Shown one piece after another: positions 8,830 to 15,698 of a stretch of DNA of 15,698 nucleotides; within the stretch, counting starts at the first letter, position 1, and every line of letters begins with the position of its first letter. The position numbers and the translations under genes were made by a program. Origin of the DNA: Burkholderiales bacterium (GTDB taxonomy: Bacteria > Pseudomonadota > Gammaproteobacteria > Burkholderiales > Burkholderiaceae). The stretch covers positions 1 to 15,698 of the forward strand of contig CANBUA010000091.1 in NCBI GenBank assembly GCA_947372535.1, written 5' to 3'. The notes beneath the pieces were generated by a model. It ran no database searches and was not told the DNA's origin. It saw nothing but the letters and a program-made list of their open reading frames with translations.

Positions 8830-11487
8830 TCAGGCGGCCTTTTTGGCCACAGCTTTTTTCGCCGCGGCTTTCTTGGCAGCGGGTACCTTGGGCGCCCGTG
8901 GCTCAAACTCGAAGCCCACCTTGCCGACCTTGGCATCCCAACTCAGGAAGGCCTTGAACTTGCGCCGCGTCTTGTTGGACACGAAGTTCTCCAGCAGGTC
9001 GGTTTTGCCGTTCTCTAACAGCTTGGTCACCTGATCGGGCGTGACAGGCTGCTGCAGGATGATCTTGCCGCTCTTGAAGTCGCAGGACACGGCCGCGCCC
9101 ACGGCGTTTTCGCACACATAGTTGCTGCCGTATTCGAAGACCTGGCCGCCGCACTTGGGGCACTTGCCCAGGCTTTGCTGCCCGCTGAAATCGACCGCTT
9201 CGCCGCCTTCTTCATCCTTCTTGGCCGCATCGCCAAAGTCGAACTCCATCTTCCAATTGTTCAACTCCTCGTCGCGTACCAGCTTGAGCTCGGCCGTGAA
9301 GGGCCAACCGGCCTTGGAGCGGAAACCTTCCAGCGGACCGACCTTGTGCTCGCGGATCAACTGGTCGATCTCCGTCAGTTCGAAGCTGCGACCCGCCGGG
9401 CTCTTGCTGATCGAGAAACCACAACCCGTGCCCTCGGCGCCGTCGGCCACCGCAGCGCCCTTGCCAATGCAGGTGAAGCGCCGGTAGTTCTCCTTGACCA
9501 CGCCGCCGCAATTGGGGCACGGCGTACTCAAGGTGGCGTAGTCACCGGGGATGGTGTCGCGGTCGTACTCCTTGGCCTTTTGCACGATGCGCTGCGTCAT
9601 CTGCGCGATCTCGCCCATGAAGGCATCGCGGCTGAGCAGGCCCTTTTCCATCTCCGAGAGCTTGAACTCCCAGTTGCCGGTGAGCTCGGGCTTGGTCAGG
9701 TCCTCCACGCCCAGGCCGCGCAAGAGTGTGGTGAGCTGGAAAGCCTTGGCCGTGGGGATGAGCTCGCGGCCTTCGCGGATCATGTACTTTTCCATGATCA
9801 GGCCTTCGATGATGGACGAGCGCGTGGCTGGCGTGCCCAGGCCCTTCTCCTGCATCGCAGCCTTGAACTCTTCGTCATCGATGAGCTTGCCGGCGCCTTC
9901 CATGGCGCTCAGCAAGGTCGCTTCCGAATAACGTGCGGGCGGTTTGGTCTTGAGCGCGTTGGCCACGACCTCTTCATTGAGGGCCGGCTCGCCTGGCTGG
10001 ACCGCCACCAGCGTGGCGTCGTCGTCCTGGGCTTCCTTGCCGTAAACGGCCATCCAGCCCGGCTTGACCAACACCTTGCCGTTGGTCTGGAAGTGGTGCT
10101 CCTTGCCTTCAGCAGGCACCTTGGTGATGCGCGTGGTGACCATGAACTCGGCCGACGGGTAGAACACCGCCAGGAAGCGCTTGACCACCAGGTCGTAGAG
10201 CTTGGCCTCGATCTCGCTCAAGCTGCGTGGCGCTTGCAGCGTGGGGATGATGGCGAAGTGATCCGACACCTTGGCGTTGTCGAACACGCGCTTGGTGGGC
10301 TTGACGTAGCCCTCCTTGAGCGCCTTGCGGGCATGCGTGGCCAGGTCCTTCAAGGGGCCGGGCAACTCCTCGCTGCCGATCATGGCCATGGTCTCCTTGA
10401 CCACCTCCACGTAGTCCTCGGGCAGGGCGCGCGAGTCGGTCCGCGGGTAGGTCAGTACCTTGTGCTTTTCGTACAGCGCCTGCGCCAGGCTCAGCGTGGT
10501 CTTGGCCGAGAAGCCGAAGCGCGAGTTGGCCTCGCGCTGCAAGGTGGTCAGGTCGTACAGCAATGGGCTGGCCTGCGTGCTGGGCTTGGCTTCTTCCGTC
10601 ACCGTGCCGGTCTGGCCGCGCACGGCGTCGGCGATCGCCTGGGCCTCGGCCTCGCTCCAGACACGGTCGGCCTTCAACTCGGCCTCAGCCGAGCCTTCCG
10701 CGGCGGCCTTGTCCTTCTTGAAGGTGGGATCGAACCACTTGCCATCGTAGCTGCCCGACTGCACACCAAAGCTGCCACGCACCTCCCAGTAATCGCGGAA
10801 GACGTGCTTGCGGATCTTTTCTTCGCGCTCGACCACGATGGACAAGGTCGGGGTCTGCACCCGGCCCACGGTGGTGAGGAAGAAGCCGCCGTCGCGCGAG
10901 TTGAAGGCGGTCATGGCGCGCGTGCCGTTGATGCCCACCAGCCAATCGGCCTCGGAGCGGCAACGTGCGGCATCGGCCAAAGGCATCATCTGCTCGTCGG
11001 TGCGCAGCTTGTCGAAGCCGTCACGGATGGCTTGCGGCGTCATGCTCTGCAGCCACAGGCGGCGCACTTCCTTGCCCAGGCCCTTGGCGCGCAAGGTGGC
11101 TGTGCTGTCCTGCGCGTATTGCGCGATCAGGCGGAAGATCAGCTCACCCTCGCGCCCGGCGTCACACGCGTTGATCAGCGTGGTCACGTCCTTGCGCTTG
11201 ATCAGCTTGACCAGGGCGTTGAGCCGGCCCTTGCTCTTGTCGATCGGGTTGAGGTCGAAGTGCGGCGGGATCACCGGCAGGTTGGCGAAGCTCCATTTGC
11301 CACGCTTGACATCGAACTCCTCCGGCGCCTTGATTTCGACCAGGTGGCCGACCGCTGAGCTCACCACATAGTGGTCGCTCTCGAAGTATTCATCGTGTTT
11401 CTCGAACTTGCCATCCATTTGCGTGAGGGCACGCACGATGTCTTGGGCGACGGAAGGTTTTTCTGCAATGACCAGGGCTTTGCTCAT
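8830..11487 (-). CDS. topB: DNA topoisomerase III with zinc-ribbon extension and Ala/Lys-rich tail
   Basis: An 885-residue type IA topoisomerase that cuts and passes single DNA strands, mainly to decatenate and resolve replication or recombination intermediates. The TOPRIM domain starts at the N-terminus (IAEKPS, E9) and contains DAGREGE at 109-115. SRDGGFFLTTVGRVQTPTL lies at 197-215, and the catalytic tyrosine is Y347 in LTYPRTDS. C-terminal zinc-ribbon-like pairs are C657/C660 and C776/C779. The last 18 residues (868-885) are almost only Ala and Lys with a few Val and Pro, a likely non-specific DNA-binding tail. It is longer than E. coli TopB (about 650), mainly at the C-terminus. The ATG at 11487 is chosen because MSKALVIAEKPS is the family start and AAAGG lies four bases upstream; the longer open frame to 11571 is upstream sequence. 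It is transcribed away from the SET gene. Confidence 0.97.
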   Translation of the reverse strand: MSKALVIAEKPSVAQDIVRALTQMDGKFEKHDEYFESDHYVVSSAVGHLVEIKAPEEFDVKRGKWSFANLPVIPPHFDLNPIDKSKGRLNALVKLIKRKDVTTLINACDAGREGELIFRLIAQYAQDSTATLRAKGLGKEVRRLWLQSMTPQAIRDGFDKLRTDEQMMPLADAARCRSEADWLVGINGTRAMTAFNSRDGGFFLTTVGRVQTPTLSIVVEREEKIRKHVFRDYWEVRGSFGVQSGSYDGKWFDPTFKKDKAAAEGSAEAELKADRVWSEAEAQAIADAVRGQTGTVTEEAKPSTQASPLLYDLTTLQREANSRFGFSAKTTLSLAQALYEKHKVLTYPRTDSRALPEDYVEVVKETMAMIGSEELPGPLKDLATHARKALKEGYVKPTKRVFDNAKVSDHFAIIPTLQAPRSLSEIEAKLYDLVVKRFLAVFYPSAEFMVTTRITKVPAEGKEHHFQTNGKVLVKPGWMAVYGKEAQDDDATLVAVQPGEPALNEEVVANALKTKPPARYSEATLLSAMEGAGKLIDDEEFKAAMQEKGLGTPATRSSIIEGLIMEKYMIREGRELIPTAKAFQLTTLLRGLGVEDLTKPELTGNWEFKLSEMEKGLLSRDAFMGEIAQMTQRIVQKAKEYDRDTIPGDYATLSTPCPNCGGVVKENYRRFTCIGKGAAVADGAEGTGCGFSISKSPAGRSFELTEIDQLIREHKVGPLEGFRSKAGWPFTAELKLVRDEELNNWKMEFDFGDAAKKDEEGGEAVDFSGQQSLGKCPKCGGQVFEYGSNYVCENAVGAAVSCDFKSGKIILQQPVTPDQVTKLLENGKTDLLENFVSNKTRRKFKAFLSWDAKVGKVGFEFEPRAPKVPAAKKAAAKKAVAKKAA

Positions 11488-11510
11488 GGTGCCTTTATAG
11501 CGTCTCTGCC

Positions 11511-11525
11511 GGCCTTTCAAAGGCC
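11511..11525. promoter_or_regulatory. Perfect 15-bp palindrome in the topB/SET divergent region
   Basis: Seven-base arms (GGCCTTT and AAAGGCC) around one central base, with no mismatch. It lies 23 bases upstream of the topB start and 16 bases before the -10-like hexamer at 11542, a good place for a regulator acting on either gene. It could also fold as a small hairpin in a topB leader. No known operator was recognised. Confidence 0.5.
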
Positions 11526-11541
11526 AGGGTAAATACGTTCT

Positions 11542-11547
11542 TACAAT
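11542..11547 (+). promoter_or_regulatory. Possible -10 box for the SET-domain gene
   Basis: TACAAT differs from TATAAT at one position. No convincing -35 is seen 16-18 bases upstream; the palindrome occupies that place. If used, transcription would start near 11554 and the message would begin with the alternating tract at 11557-11587. Confidence 0.3.
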
Positions 11548-11556
11548 CGGGCTTCT

Positions 11557-11587
11557 CGCGCACACACGCATGCGTGCACGCGCGCGC
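11557..11587. repeat. 31-bp perfectly alternating pyrimidine/purine tract (Z-DNA-prone)
   Basis: Every base from 11557 to 11587 alternates pyrimidine and purine: CG and CA/TG steps with a single AT step at 11570-11571, ending in a run of CG steps. Such tracts are known to flip to left-handed Z-DNA under negative supercoiling. The centre ACGCATGCGT (11566-11575... read on both strands) is also self-complementary. It sits between the divergent topB and SET genes, upstream of both coding starts. Confidence 0.8.
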
Positions 11588-11616
11588 CCACCAATTCAAT
11601 GTAACCAATCTTGCCC

Positions 11617-12153
11617 ATGCCGACCGCCTCGCCCAAAAAACTGCCGGCCGCCCGCACGGCCCCCGTGGTCCACGATGAGGTGCCGGACCGAGGTCGCCGC
11701 ACCCAGGTGCGTGAATCAGGCGTGCATGGCAAGGGCGTTTACGCCATCCGTCCCCTCCAAGCGGGTGACACGGTGCTGGAGTATCGCGGCGAGATCATCA
11801 CCTGGCAGGAGGCCTTGCGCCGCCATCCCCATGATCCGGACCAGCCCAACCACACCTTCTACTTCCACCTCGATGACGGCCACGTGATCGACGGCAAGCA
11901 CAAGGGCAACTCCGCCAAATGGATCAACCACTCGTGCGAGCCCAATGTCGAGGCCGAGCAGGACGGCATGCGCGTCTTCCTCAAAGCCTTGCGTGACATC
12001 GAGCCCGGCGAGGAGCTCTTCTTCGACTACGGCCTGGTGATCGATGCCCGCATCACGCCCAGCCTCAAGAAGGACTACGCCTGCTGGTGCGGCGCCGCCG
12101 ATTGCCGCGGCACCATGCTGGCCTTGCGTCGACGCGCCAAGAAGAAGGCCTGA
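11617..12153 (+). CDS. SET-domain protein, putative lysine methyltransferase
   Basis: 178 residues from the ATG at 11617; a TTG two codons earlier is less likely, and no clear Shine-Dalgarno is present. SET domains transfer methyl from S-adenosylmethionine to protein lysines. Motifs in order: GVHGKGVYA at 35-43 (AdoMet loop), NHSCEPN at 104-110 (core cofactor/active-site motif), EELFFDYG at 132-139 with the conserved tyrosine Y138, and a post-SET-like CxCx4C at C156, C158 and C163, which with C107 could bind zinc. The protein is essentially only a SET domain with a short basic N-terminus and a basic end (RRRAKKKA). The target is unknown; bacterial relatives act on histone-like or ribosomal proteins, so a DNA-associated target is inference. 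It lies eight bases before birA and probably shares its transcript. Confidence 0.92.
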   Translation: MPTASPKKLPAARTAPVVHDEVPDRGRRTQVRESGVHGKGVYAIRPLQAGDTVLEYRGEIITWQEALRRHPHDPDQPNHTFYFHLDDGHVIDGKHKGNSAKWINHSCEPNVEAEQDGMRVFLKALRDIEPGEELFFDYGLVIDARITPSLKKDYACWCGAADCRGTMLALRRRAKKKA

Positions 12154-12161
12154 GCATTCCC

Positions 12162-13034
12162 ATGCGCATGGCCCCAGGCTCCTCGCCCGCTGACGACGAG
12201 GGCATCGCCCAACTCAATCGCGCGGCAGAAGACCTCTGGCTGGCCGCCCAACCAGCCTGGCCCACGCTGAGCATCGAGGTCCTGCCCGAATCAGCATCCA
12301 CCAATGCCCATGCATTGGCCCTGGGGCGCGCTGGCGCCGTTGAACCCGCCGTCGTGGTGGCCTGGTCGCAAACCAGTGGCCGAGGCCGCGCAGGCCGGTC
12401 CTGGCAGTCCCGGGCGGGTGATTCCTTGACCATGAGCCTGGCCTTGGCCGTGGACCTGGCCGCCATCCCGGGTGGGGGTGCCTTGTCGCTGGCCGTGGGC
12501 GTGATGGTGGCGCGGGCCCTGAACGCGCAACTGGTCTCGCCCCAAGTGAACCTGAAATGGCCCAATGATCTGTGGGCTGGCGAGCGCAAGCTTGGCGGCA
12601 TCCTGATCGAGGCCGTGGTCTCGCCAGAGCTGCCGGCCCAGCAACGCTGGGTGGTGATCGGATTGGGGCTGAACCTGGCCGGCACGGCCGATGGCGACGA
12701 GGCGCACGCCAGAGCGGACCTGACGCAACTTGGACTGAGCTGCACGCCAGCCCAAGCACTGGCCATGGTCGCACCTGCCTTGCTGGCTGGCTTGAATGAG
12801 TTCGCCCAGCAAGGCTTTGCCGCCTTCCAGACCGCCTATGCGCAACTCGATGCCCTGGCGGGGCGGCCTGTGGCCCTGTGGCGCCAAGGTTGGTCCGCGC
12901 GCGAAGCCGACGTGACAGGCACCGCACTGGGTGTGGACGACCAAGGCGCGTTGCTGATCCACGACGATCAGGGCCGAACGACGCCCTGGACGGCCGGTGA
13001 GGTCTCCGTGCGGATGCAGACGCATCCCCTATGA
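12162..13034 (+). CDS. birA: Biotin--[acetyl-CoA-carboxylase] ligase, no HTH domain
   Basis: 290 residues. It joins biotin through biotinyl-AMP to the lysine of the acetyl-CoA carboxylase carrier protein, in the cytoplasm. Motifs: STN at 46-48, the adenylate-binding loop QTSGRGRAGRSW at 70-81, and KWPNDL at 132-137 followed by KLGGILIE at 143-150. A small SH3-like C-terminal domain follows. There is no N-terminal winged helix, so unlike E. coli BirA it should not repress biotin genes (group I enzyme). The ATG at 12162 is chosen because it follows the SET stop by eight bases; AAGG at 12145-12148 is a distant ribosome binding site, and a second in-frame ATG lies at 12168. It is likely co-transcribed with the SET gene and followed by the SPOR gene. 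Confidence 0.94.
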   Translation: MRMAPGSSPADDEGIAQLNRAAEDLWLAAQPAWPTLSIEVLPESASTNAHALALGRAGAVEPAVVVAWSQTSGRGRAGRSWQSRAGDSLTMSLALAVDLAAIPGGGALSLAVGVMVARALNAQLVSPQVNLKWPNDLWAGERKLGGILIEAVVSPELPAQQRWVVIGLGLNLAGTADGDEAHARADLTQLGLSCTPAQALAMVAPALLAGLNEFAQQGFAAFQTAYAQLDALAGRPVALWRQGWSAREADVTGTALGVDDQGALLIHDDQGRTTPWTAGEVSVRMQTHPL

Positions 13035-13082
13035 TCCTCGCAGCCCCGATCCATCACTTTCTTACCCACCTTACCCTGCCTT

Positions 13083-13838
13083 ATGTTGCGAACGCTTGTC
13101 CTGCTGCTTTTGCTGGCCAATGCAGGTTTTTTCGCCTGGCAGGAAGGCTGGCTCGACGGCCCGCTCGGTGGCGCCAGCGTGCGACAACAAGGGCGCGAGC
13201 CGCAGCGGCTCAAGCAACAGGTCAACCCAGAACGCCTGATCGTGTTGGCGCCGGAAATCACGGGTGGCACCACCGCCACGATCCCGGCCTCCGAGGCCAC
13301 GGCGTCGGGCGCTGACGGTGCCGCATCGATCGCCTCAGGTGCCGCTTCGGTGGCGGCTTTGACCTCGCCGCTGAGCGGCGAGGCCGCCTGCCGGGAAGCC
13401 GGTCCGTTCACGCCGGAAGAATTCAAACAAGCCAGCGCCTTGCTGACGCAGCGCCTGCCTGCGGGCAGCTGGACTGCTCAGACAGTGACGGTTCAAGGCT
13501 TGTGGCTGGTCTACATGGGTCCCTACCCTGACCTGGACACCTACCAGCGCAAACAGACCGAGTTGCGGCGCATCAAAGGCCTGGTCTTCGAGGAAGTACG
13601 CTCACCCGCCAAGCTGGCCATGGGCCTGTCGCTGGGACGCTTCTCAAACGAAGAGCAAGCGTTGGCCGCGCTGGAAACCATGAAGCTCAAGGGCGTTCGC
13701 ACAGCCTATGTGGTCAGCGTGCGACCGACCATGGATTTCTCGGTGATCCGGGTGGCGCAGGCTCGGCCGGATCTTCAACGGTTGATGCCCGGTTTGCCGC
13801 TGCCGGCTGGCAAGGGCTTTGCCCCCTGCCCGCCTTGA
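13083..13838 (+). CDS. Membrane-anchored SPOR-domain protein
   Basis: 251 residues with one N-terminal membrane segment (about 3-19), an Ala/Ser/Thr-rich low-complexity linker (about 60-98) and a C-terminal SPOR domain (about 138-213, from LWLVYMGPYPD through GRFSNEEQALAALETM to AYVVSV). SPOR domains bind denuded septal peptidoglycan, so the protein probably sits in the inner membrane with its bulk in the periplasm, near the division site. No catalytic domain is present. The ATG at 13083 starts exactly at the membrane segment; no good Shine-Dalgarno is visible. It lies 48 bases after birA on the same strand, a pairing I recall from other Burkholderiales. Its TGA abuts the stop of the convergent protease gene. 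Confidence 0.85.
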   Translation: MLRTLVLLLLLANAGFFAWQEGWLDGPLGGASVRQQGREPQRLKQQVNPERLIVLAPEITGGTTATIPASEATASGADGAASIASGAASVAALTSPLSGEAACREAGPFTPEEFKQASALLTQRLPAGSWTAQTVTVQGLWLVYMGPYPDLDTYQRKQTELRRIKGLVFEEVRSPAKLAMGLSLGRFSNEEQALAALETMKLKGVRTAYVVSVRPTMDFSVIRVAQARPDLQRLMPGLPLPAGKGFAPCPP

Positions 13839-15668
13839 TCAACGAGGACGGTGGTGCCGCTGGCGCCACATAACAAGCACCGCCGCCAACAGCAGGAGCA
13901 ACATGCCGATGCCATCCATTGCGCCACCACCGCCAGAGGATTTGGCAGAACTATTCGAGATGCCACGGACAGGCACAAAAAAGTCGCCCGAGCCGATCAC
14001 AGCCGAGCTGGTCGGGGTCGCTGAGAGCGCCCAATCCACGGCTTTGTAGACATCCAGCACACCAGGGCCACACGTGGAGGACGTGCAGGTGCAATTGCCC
14101 AAATTCGTGGCCGAGCAAGCAGGCAGTCCAGTCGCGACATGAGAGCGGAAACCTGCGGTCTTGAGGCCCCTGAGGATGTCCGCCACGCTCAGGCCTGGAT
14201 TGGCGGCCCACATCAAAGCCACCGTGCCTGCCGCAATGGGCGTTGAAAAACTGGTGCCATCGACCACCCGATAGTCACGCCACAAAGTCGTGCCAGAACC
14301 ATACGCTTCTGCGTCGGTCACGCCAGCATTGTCGAGCGTGAAAATGCCGCCATCGCCAGCATCACCGCCGAGGGTCGCCACGGAAAAATGTGTTGTATCG
14401 GAAGTCGTCAGGTTGGCATACTTTGCTTTGGCCCCATCAGCACGCAAGGCCGTGACCGCCAACACCCCAGGACAAGCTGCCGGTCTGGCCGACAAGGCAT
14501 ATCCCAACGGATTGATCACATCCTCATTGCCATTGCCAGCGGCGGCGACCAACAAGGCGCCTTTCTGCGTCAAGGCATCCACCGCATTTTGGTAAAGACA
14601 CTGGACCGAGTCTTCGCCTTTGAGATTGCTTTTGGACTGGCATCCACAACCGCCCGCACCGCCAAAACTCAAACTGAGGACCTTCGCGGGATGCGGATTG
14701 GCCGTGGGGCTGCCGTGGTAGCTGATGCCGGCCGCCCAGAACATGCCTTCGATGATGTCGCTCACCGCCGCGCCACAAGCACCCGCCACGCGGATCGGCA
14801 TGACAGGCACGTTATTCAAAGGCGCCAGTATCCCCACCATGCCCACTCCGTCATTGCCAGGTGCCAAGATGCCAGCCACCTCAGTGCCGTGCCAAGAACT
14901 GTCATGGGGCTTGGGGGCTGTATGGCCATCAATGCTGCAATGGTTCACATACAACGACGGATTCTGATCGATGGTCGACTGGGTCAAATAGTCGCCAGGA
15001 TCGGTCGCATCGTTGTCTTGCGCATCGCCATCGTTCGAAAACTCGACGCTGCTGACAAAATCGTATCCACCCGGGTTGGCAGATCCCTGACGATAGACAC
15101 GCCCTTCCAGATCAGGATGCGGCAACACGCCGGTGTCCAGCACCGCCACGATCACCGGCGAAAGCAACCGCCCCTCCAGACGGTTGAACGCTGCCGGGAT
15201 GTTCGGGCTGCCGCCAGCGGCCAAGTCGCGCATCCATTCCTGCTGGCTGTAGTAAGGGTCACTCGTCGTGAACGACATGGATTGCTCCAACTCGTTGACG
15301 ACCACCCACTCGACATCGGGATCCTTGCGCAACTGTGCTGCTTCAGTCTGGGCACGGGCCAGCGTGGTGGCTTGGCGATGGTGCATGACCATGGCGCCAA
15401 ACGCAGTGGGTCGCTGCTGGCTGAACGACAGTCTGGTTCGCACGGCGGCCGCGCTCAAGCGCTGTTGCAGCTTGGCCTGCCCATCCGTTGGGACAGCCAG
15501 CGCCTGAAGCCGTGCCAAAGGCTGTGGCTTGGAATCCTTGAGCTTGACGATCAGCCCCATGGCCATGCGTTCGGCGGCTTGCGCTTGCACCACACACAGG
15601 CCCAGGCCCAACGACACCCCGATCAAGGCCATGAGCAGACGGCTCCAAAACTGACGCAGCAATACCAT
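13839..15668 (-). CDS. Secreted S8 (subtilisin-like) serine protease with Gly-rich C-terminal membrane tail
   Basis: 609 residues. A signal peptide (1-31, cleavage near AQA) is followed by a likely propeptide (about 33-130) and a subtilase domain with the full triad: D178 in VAVLDTG, H260 in WHGTEVAG and S473 in DGTSFSTPIAAG. The oxyanion asparagine is N379 in AAAGNGN. Ten cysteines in the predicted mature chain suggest disulfides and export. The end is Ser-rich, then SGGGGAMDG (578-586), a hydrophobic segment (about 587-600) and a basic tail, the layout of GlyGly-CTERM sorting signals. The start is open: AGGAG directly touches the ATG at 15668, while the TTG two codons later (15662) has ideal six-base spacing. 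The target protein is unknown. Only 30 bases of upstream DNA are in the window. Confidence 0.95.
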   Translation of the reverse strand: MVLLRQFWSRLLMALIGVSLGLGLCVVQAQAAERMAMGLIVKLKDSKPQPLARLQALAVPTDGQAKLQQRLSAAAVRTRLSFSQQRPTAFGAMVMHHRQATTLARAQTEAAQLRKDPDVEWVVVNELEQSMSFTTSDPYYSQQEWMRDLAAGGSPNIPAAFNRLEGRLLSPVIVAVLDTGVLPHPDLEGRVYRQGSANPGGYDFVSSVEFSNDGDAQDNDATDPGDYLTQSTIDQNPSLYVNHCSIDGHTAPKPHDSSWHGTEVAGILAPGNDGVGMVGILAPLNNVPVMPIRVAGACGAAVSDIIEGMFWAAGISYHGSPTANPHPAKVLSLSFGGAGGCGCQSKSNLKGEDSVQCLYQNAVDALTQKGALLVAAAGNGNEDVINPLGYALSARPAACPGVLAVTALRADGAKAKYANLTTSDTTHFSVATLGGDAGDGGIFTLDNAGVTDAEAYGSGTTLWRDYRVVDGTSFSTPIAAGTVALMWAANPGLSVADILRGLKTAGFRSHVATGLPACSATNLGNCTCTSSTCGPGVLDVYKAVDWALSATPTSSAVIGSGDFFVPVRGISNSSAKSSGGGGAMDGIGMLLLLLAAVLVMWRQRHHRPR

Positions 15669-15674
15669 CTCCTA
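15669..15674 (-). promoter_or_regulatory. Shine-Dalgarno of the S8 protease, start-deciding
   Basis: TAGGAG on the minus strand with no spacer to the annotated ATG but six bases to an in-frame TTG at 15662-15660. The spacing favours TTG; the codon favours ATG. The two products differ by two residues at the tip of the signal peptide. Confidence 0.6.
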
Positions 15675-15698
15675 AACTGTGGTGGCCGCCATTATTGA

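Noticed and set aside
8825..8836. Hairpin CGCC-TTCA-GGCG over the topB stop codon as terminator
   Set aside because: Four pairs with a tetraloop inside GC-rich coding sequence are expected by chance, and only a short T-run follows on the minus strand.
9175..11358. Very long open frame antisense to topB (727 codons, plus strand)
   Set aside because: It mirrors the topB coding frame; high GC3 removes stops on the opposite strand. The product is low-complexity (Leu, Gly, Gln, His) with no domain, and topB is certain.
11494..11520. TTGAAA and TATAAA on the minus strand as the topB promoter
   Set aside because: The spacer is 15 bases and transcription would start at about the ATG, leaving no room for the AAAGG ribosome binding site. 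Not excluded, but not called.
11488..11571. Longer topB start at 11571
   Set aside because: The extra 28 residues are not part of the family, and the frame there crosses the palindrome and promoter-like region. MSKALVIAEKPS is the standard TopB N-terminus.
14388..15698. Open frame of 436 codons antisense to the S8 protease, running off the right edge
   Set aside because: It lies almost wholly opposite a protease with full catalytic motifs and has no recognisable protein features; it is a compositional shadow.

Overview
The window is GC-rich, densely coding bacterial DNA. Gene content and order point to a betaproteobacterium of the order Burkholderiales (Comamonadaceae or a relative). The pointers are a giant tandem UvrA, a long TopB with zinc ribbons and an Ala/Lys tail, a SET-domain protein divergent from topB, birA followed by a SPOR-domain gene, and an S8 protease with a Gly-rich C-terminal anchor. 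This placement comes from recall of family content, not from a search. I see no tRNA, rRNA, IS element, CRISPR array or phage gene.

Layout. 1-5628 (+): 3' part of a UvrA-type ABC ATPase with four ATPase halves; its N-terminus lies outside the window. 5758-5985 (+): a small unknown protein of 75 residues with a good ribosome binding site. 6025-7026 (-): an AEC-family permease. 7062-8698 (-): msrQ and msrP, the periplasmic methionine sulfoxide repair system. 8830-11487 (-): topB. 11488-11616: a divergent control region with a perfect palindrome, a -10-like hexamer and a 31-bp perfectly alternating pyrimidine/purine tract. 11617-12153 (+): SET-domain methyltransferase-like protein. 12162-13034 (+): birA. 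13083-13838 (+): membrane-anchored SPOR-domain protein. 13839-15668 (-): secreted subtilisin-like protease.

How the genes relate. UvrA, TopB and perhaps the SET protein act on DNA or its packaging. UvrA and TopB both carry AKKA-type Lys/Ala-rich segments, and the SET protein ends in a basic tail. MsrP and MsrQ form one two-gene operon that repairs oxidised periplasmic proteins; the permease follows after a hairpin. The SPOR protein and the S8 protease are envelope or secreted proteins and converge tail to tail, with stop codons that abut without a single spacer base.

Most of the window is ordinary housekeeping sequence and I do not see a clear new multi-gene system. The parts most worth a second look are the topB/SET intergenic region, the four-module UvrA with a decayed first module, the hairpins in the msrP-msrQ-permease region, the small ORF at 5758, and the sorting tail of the protease.
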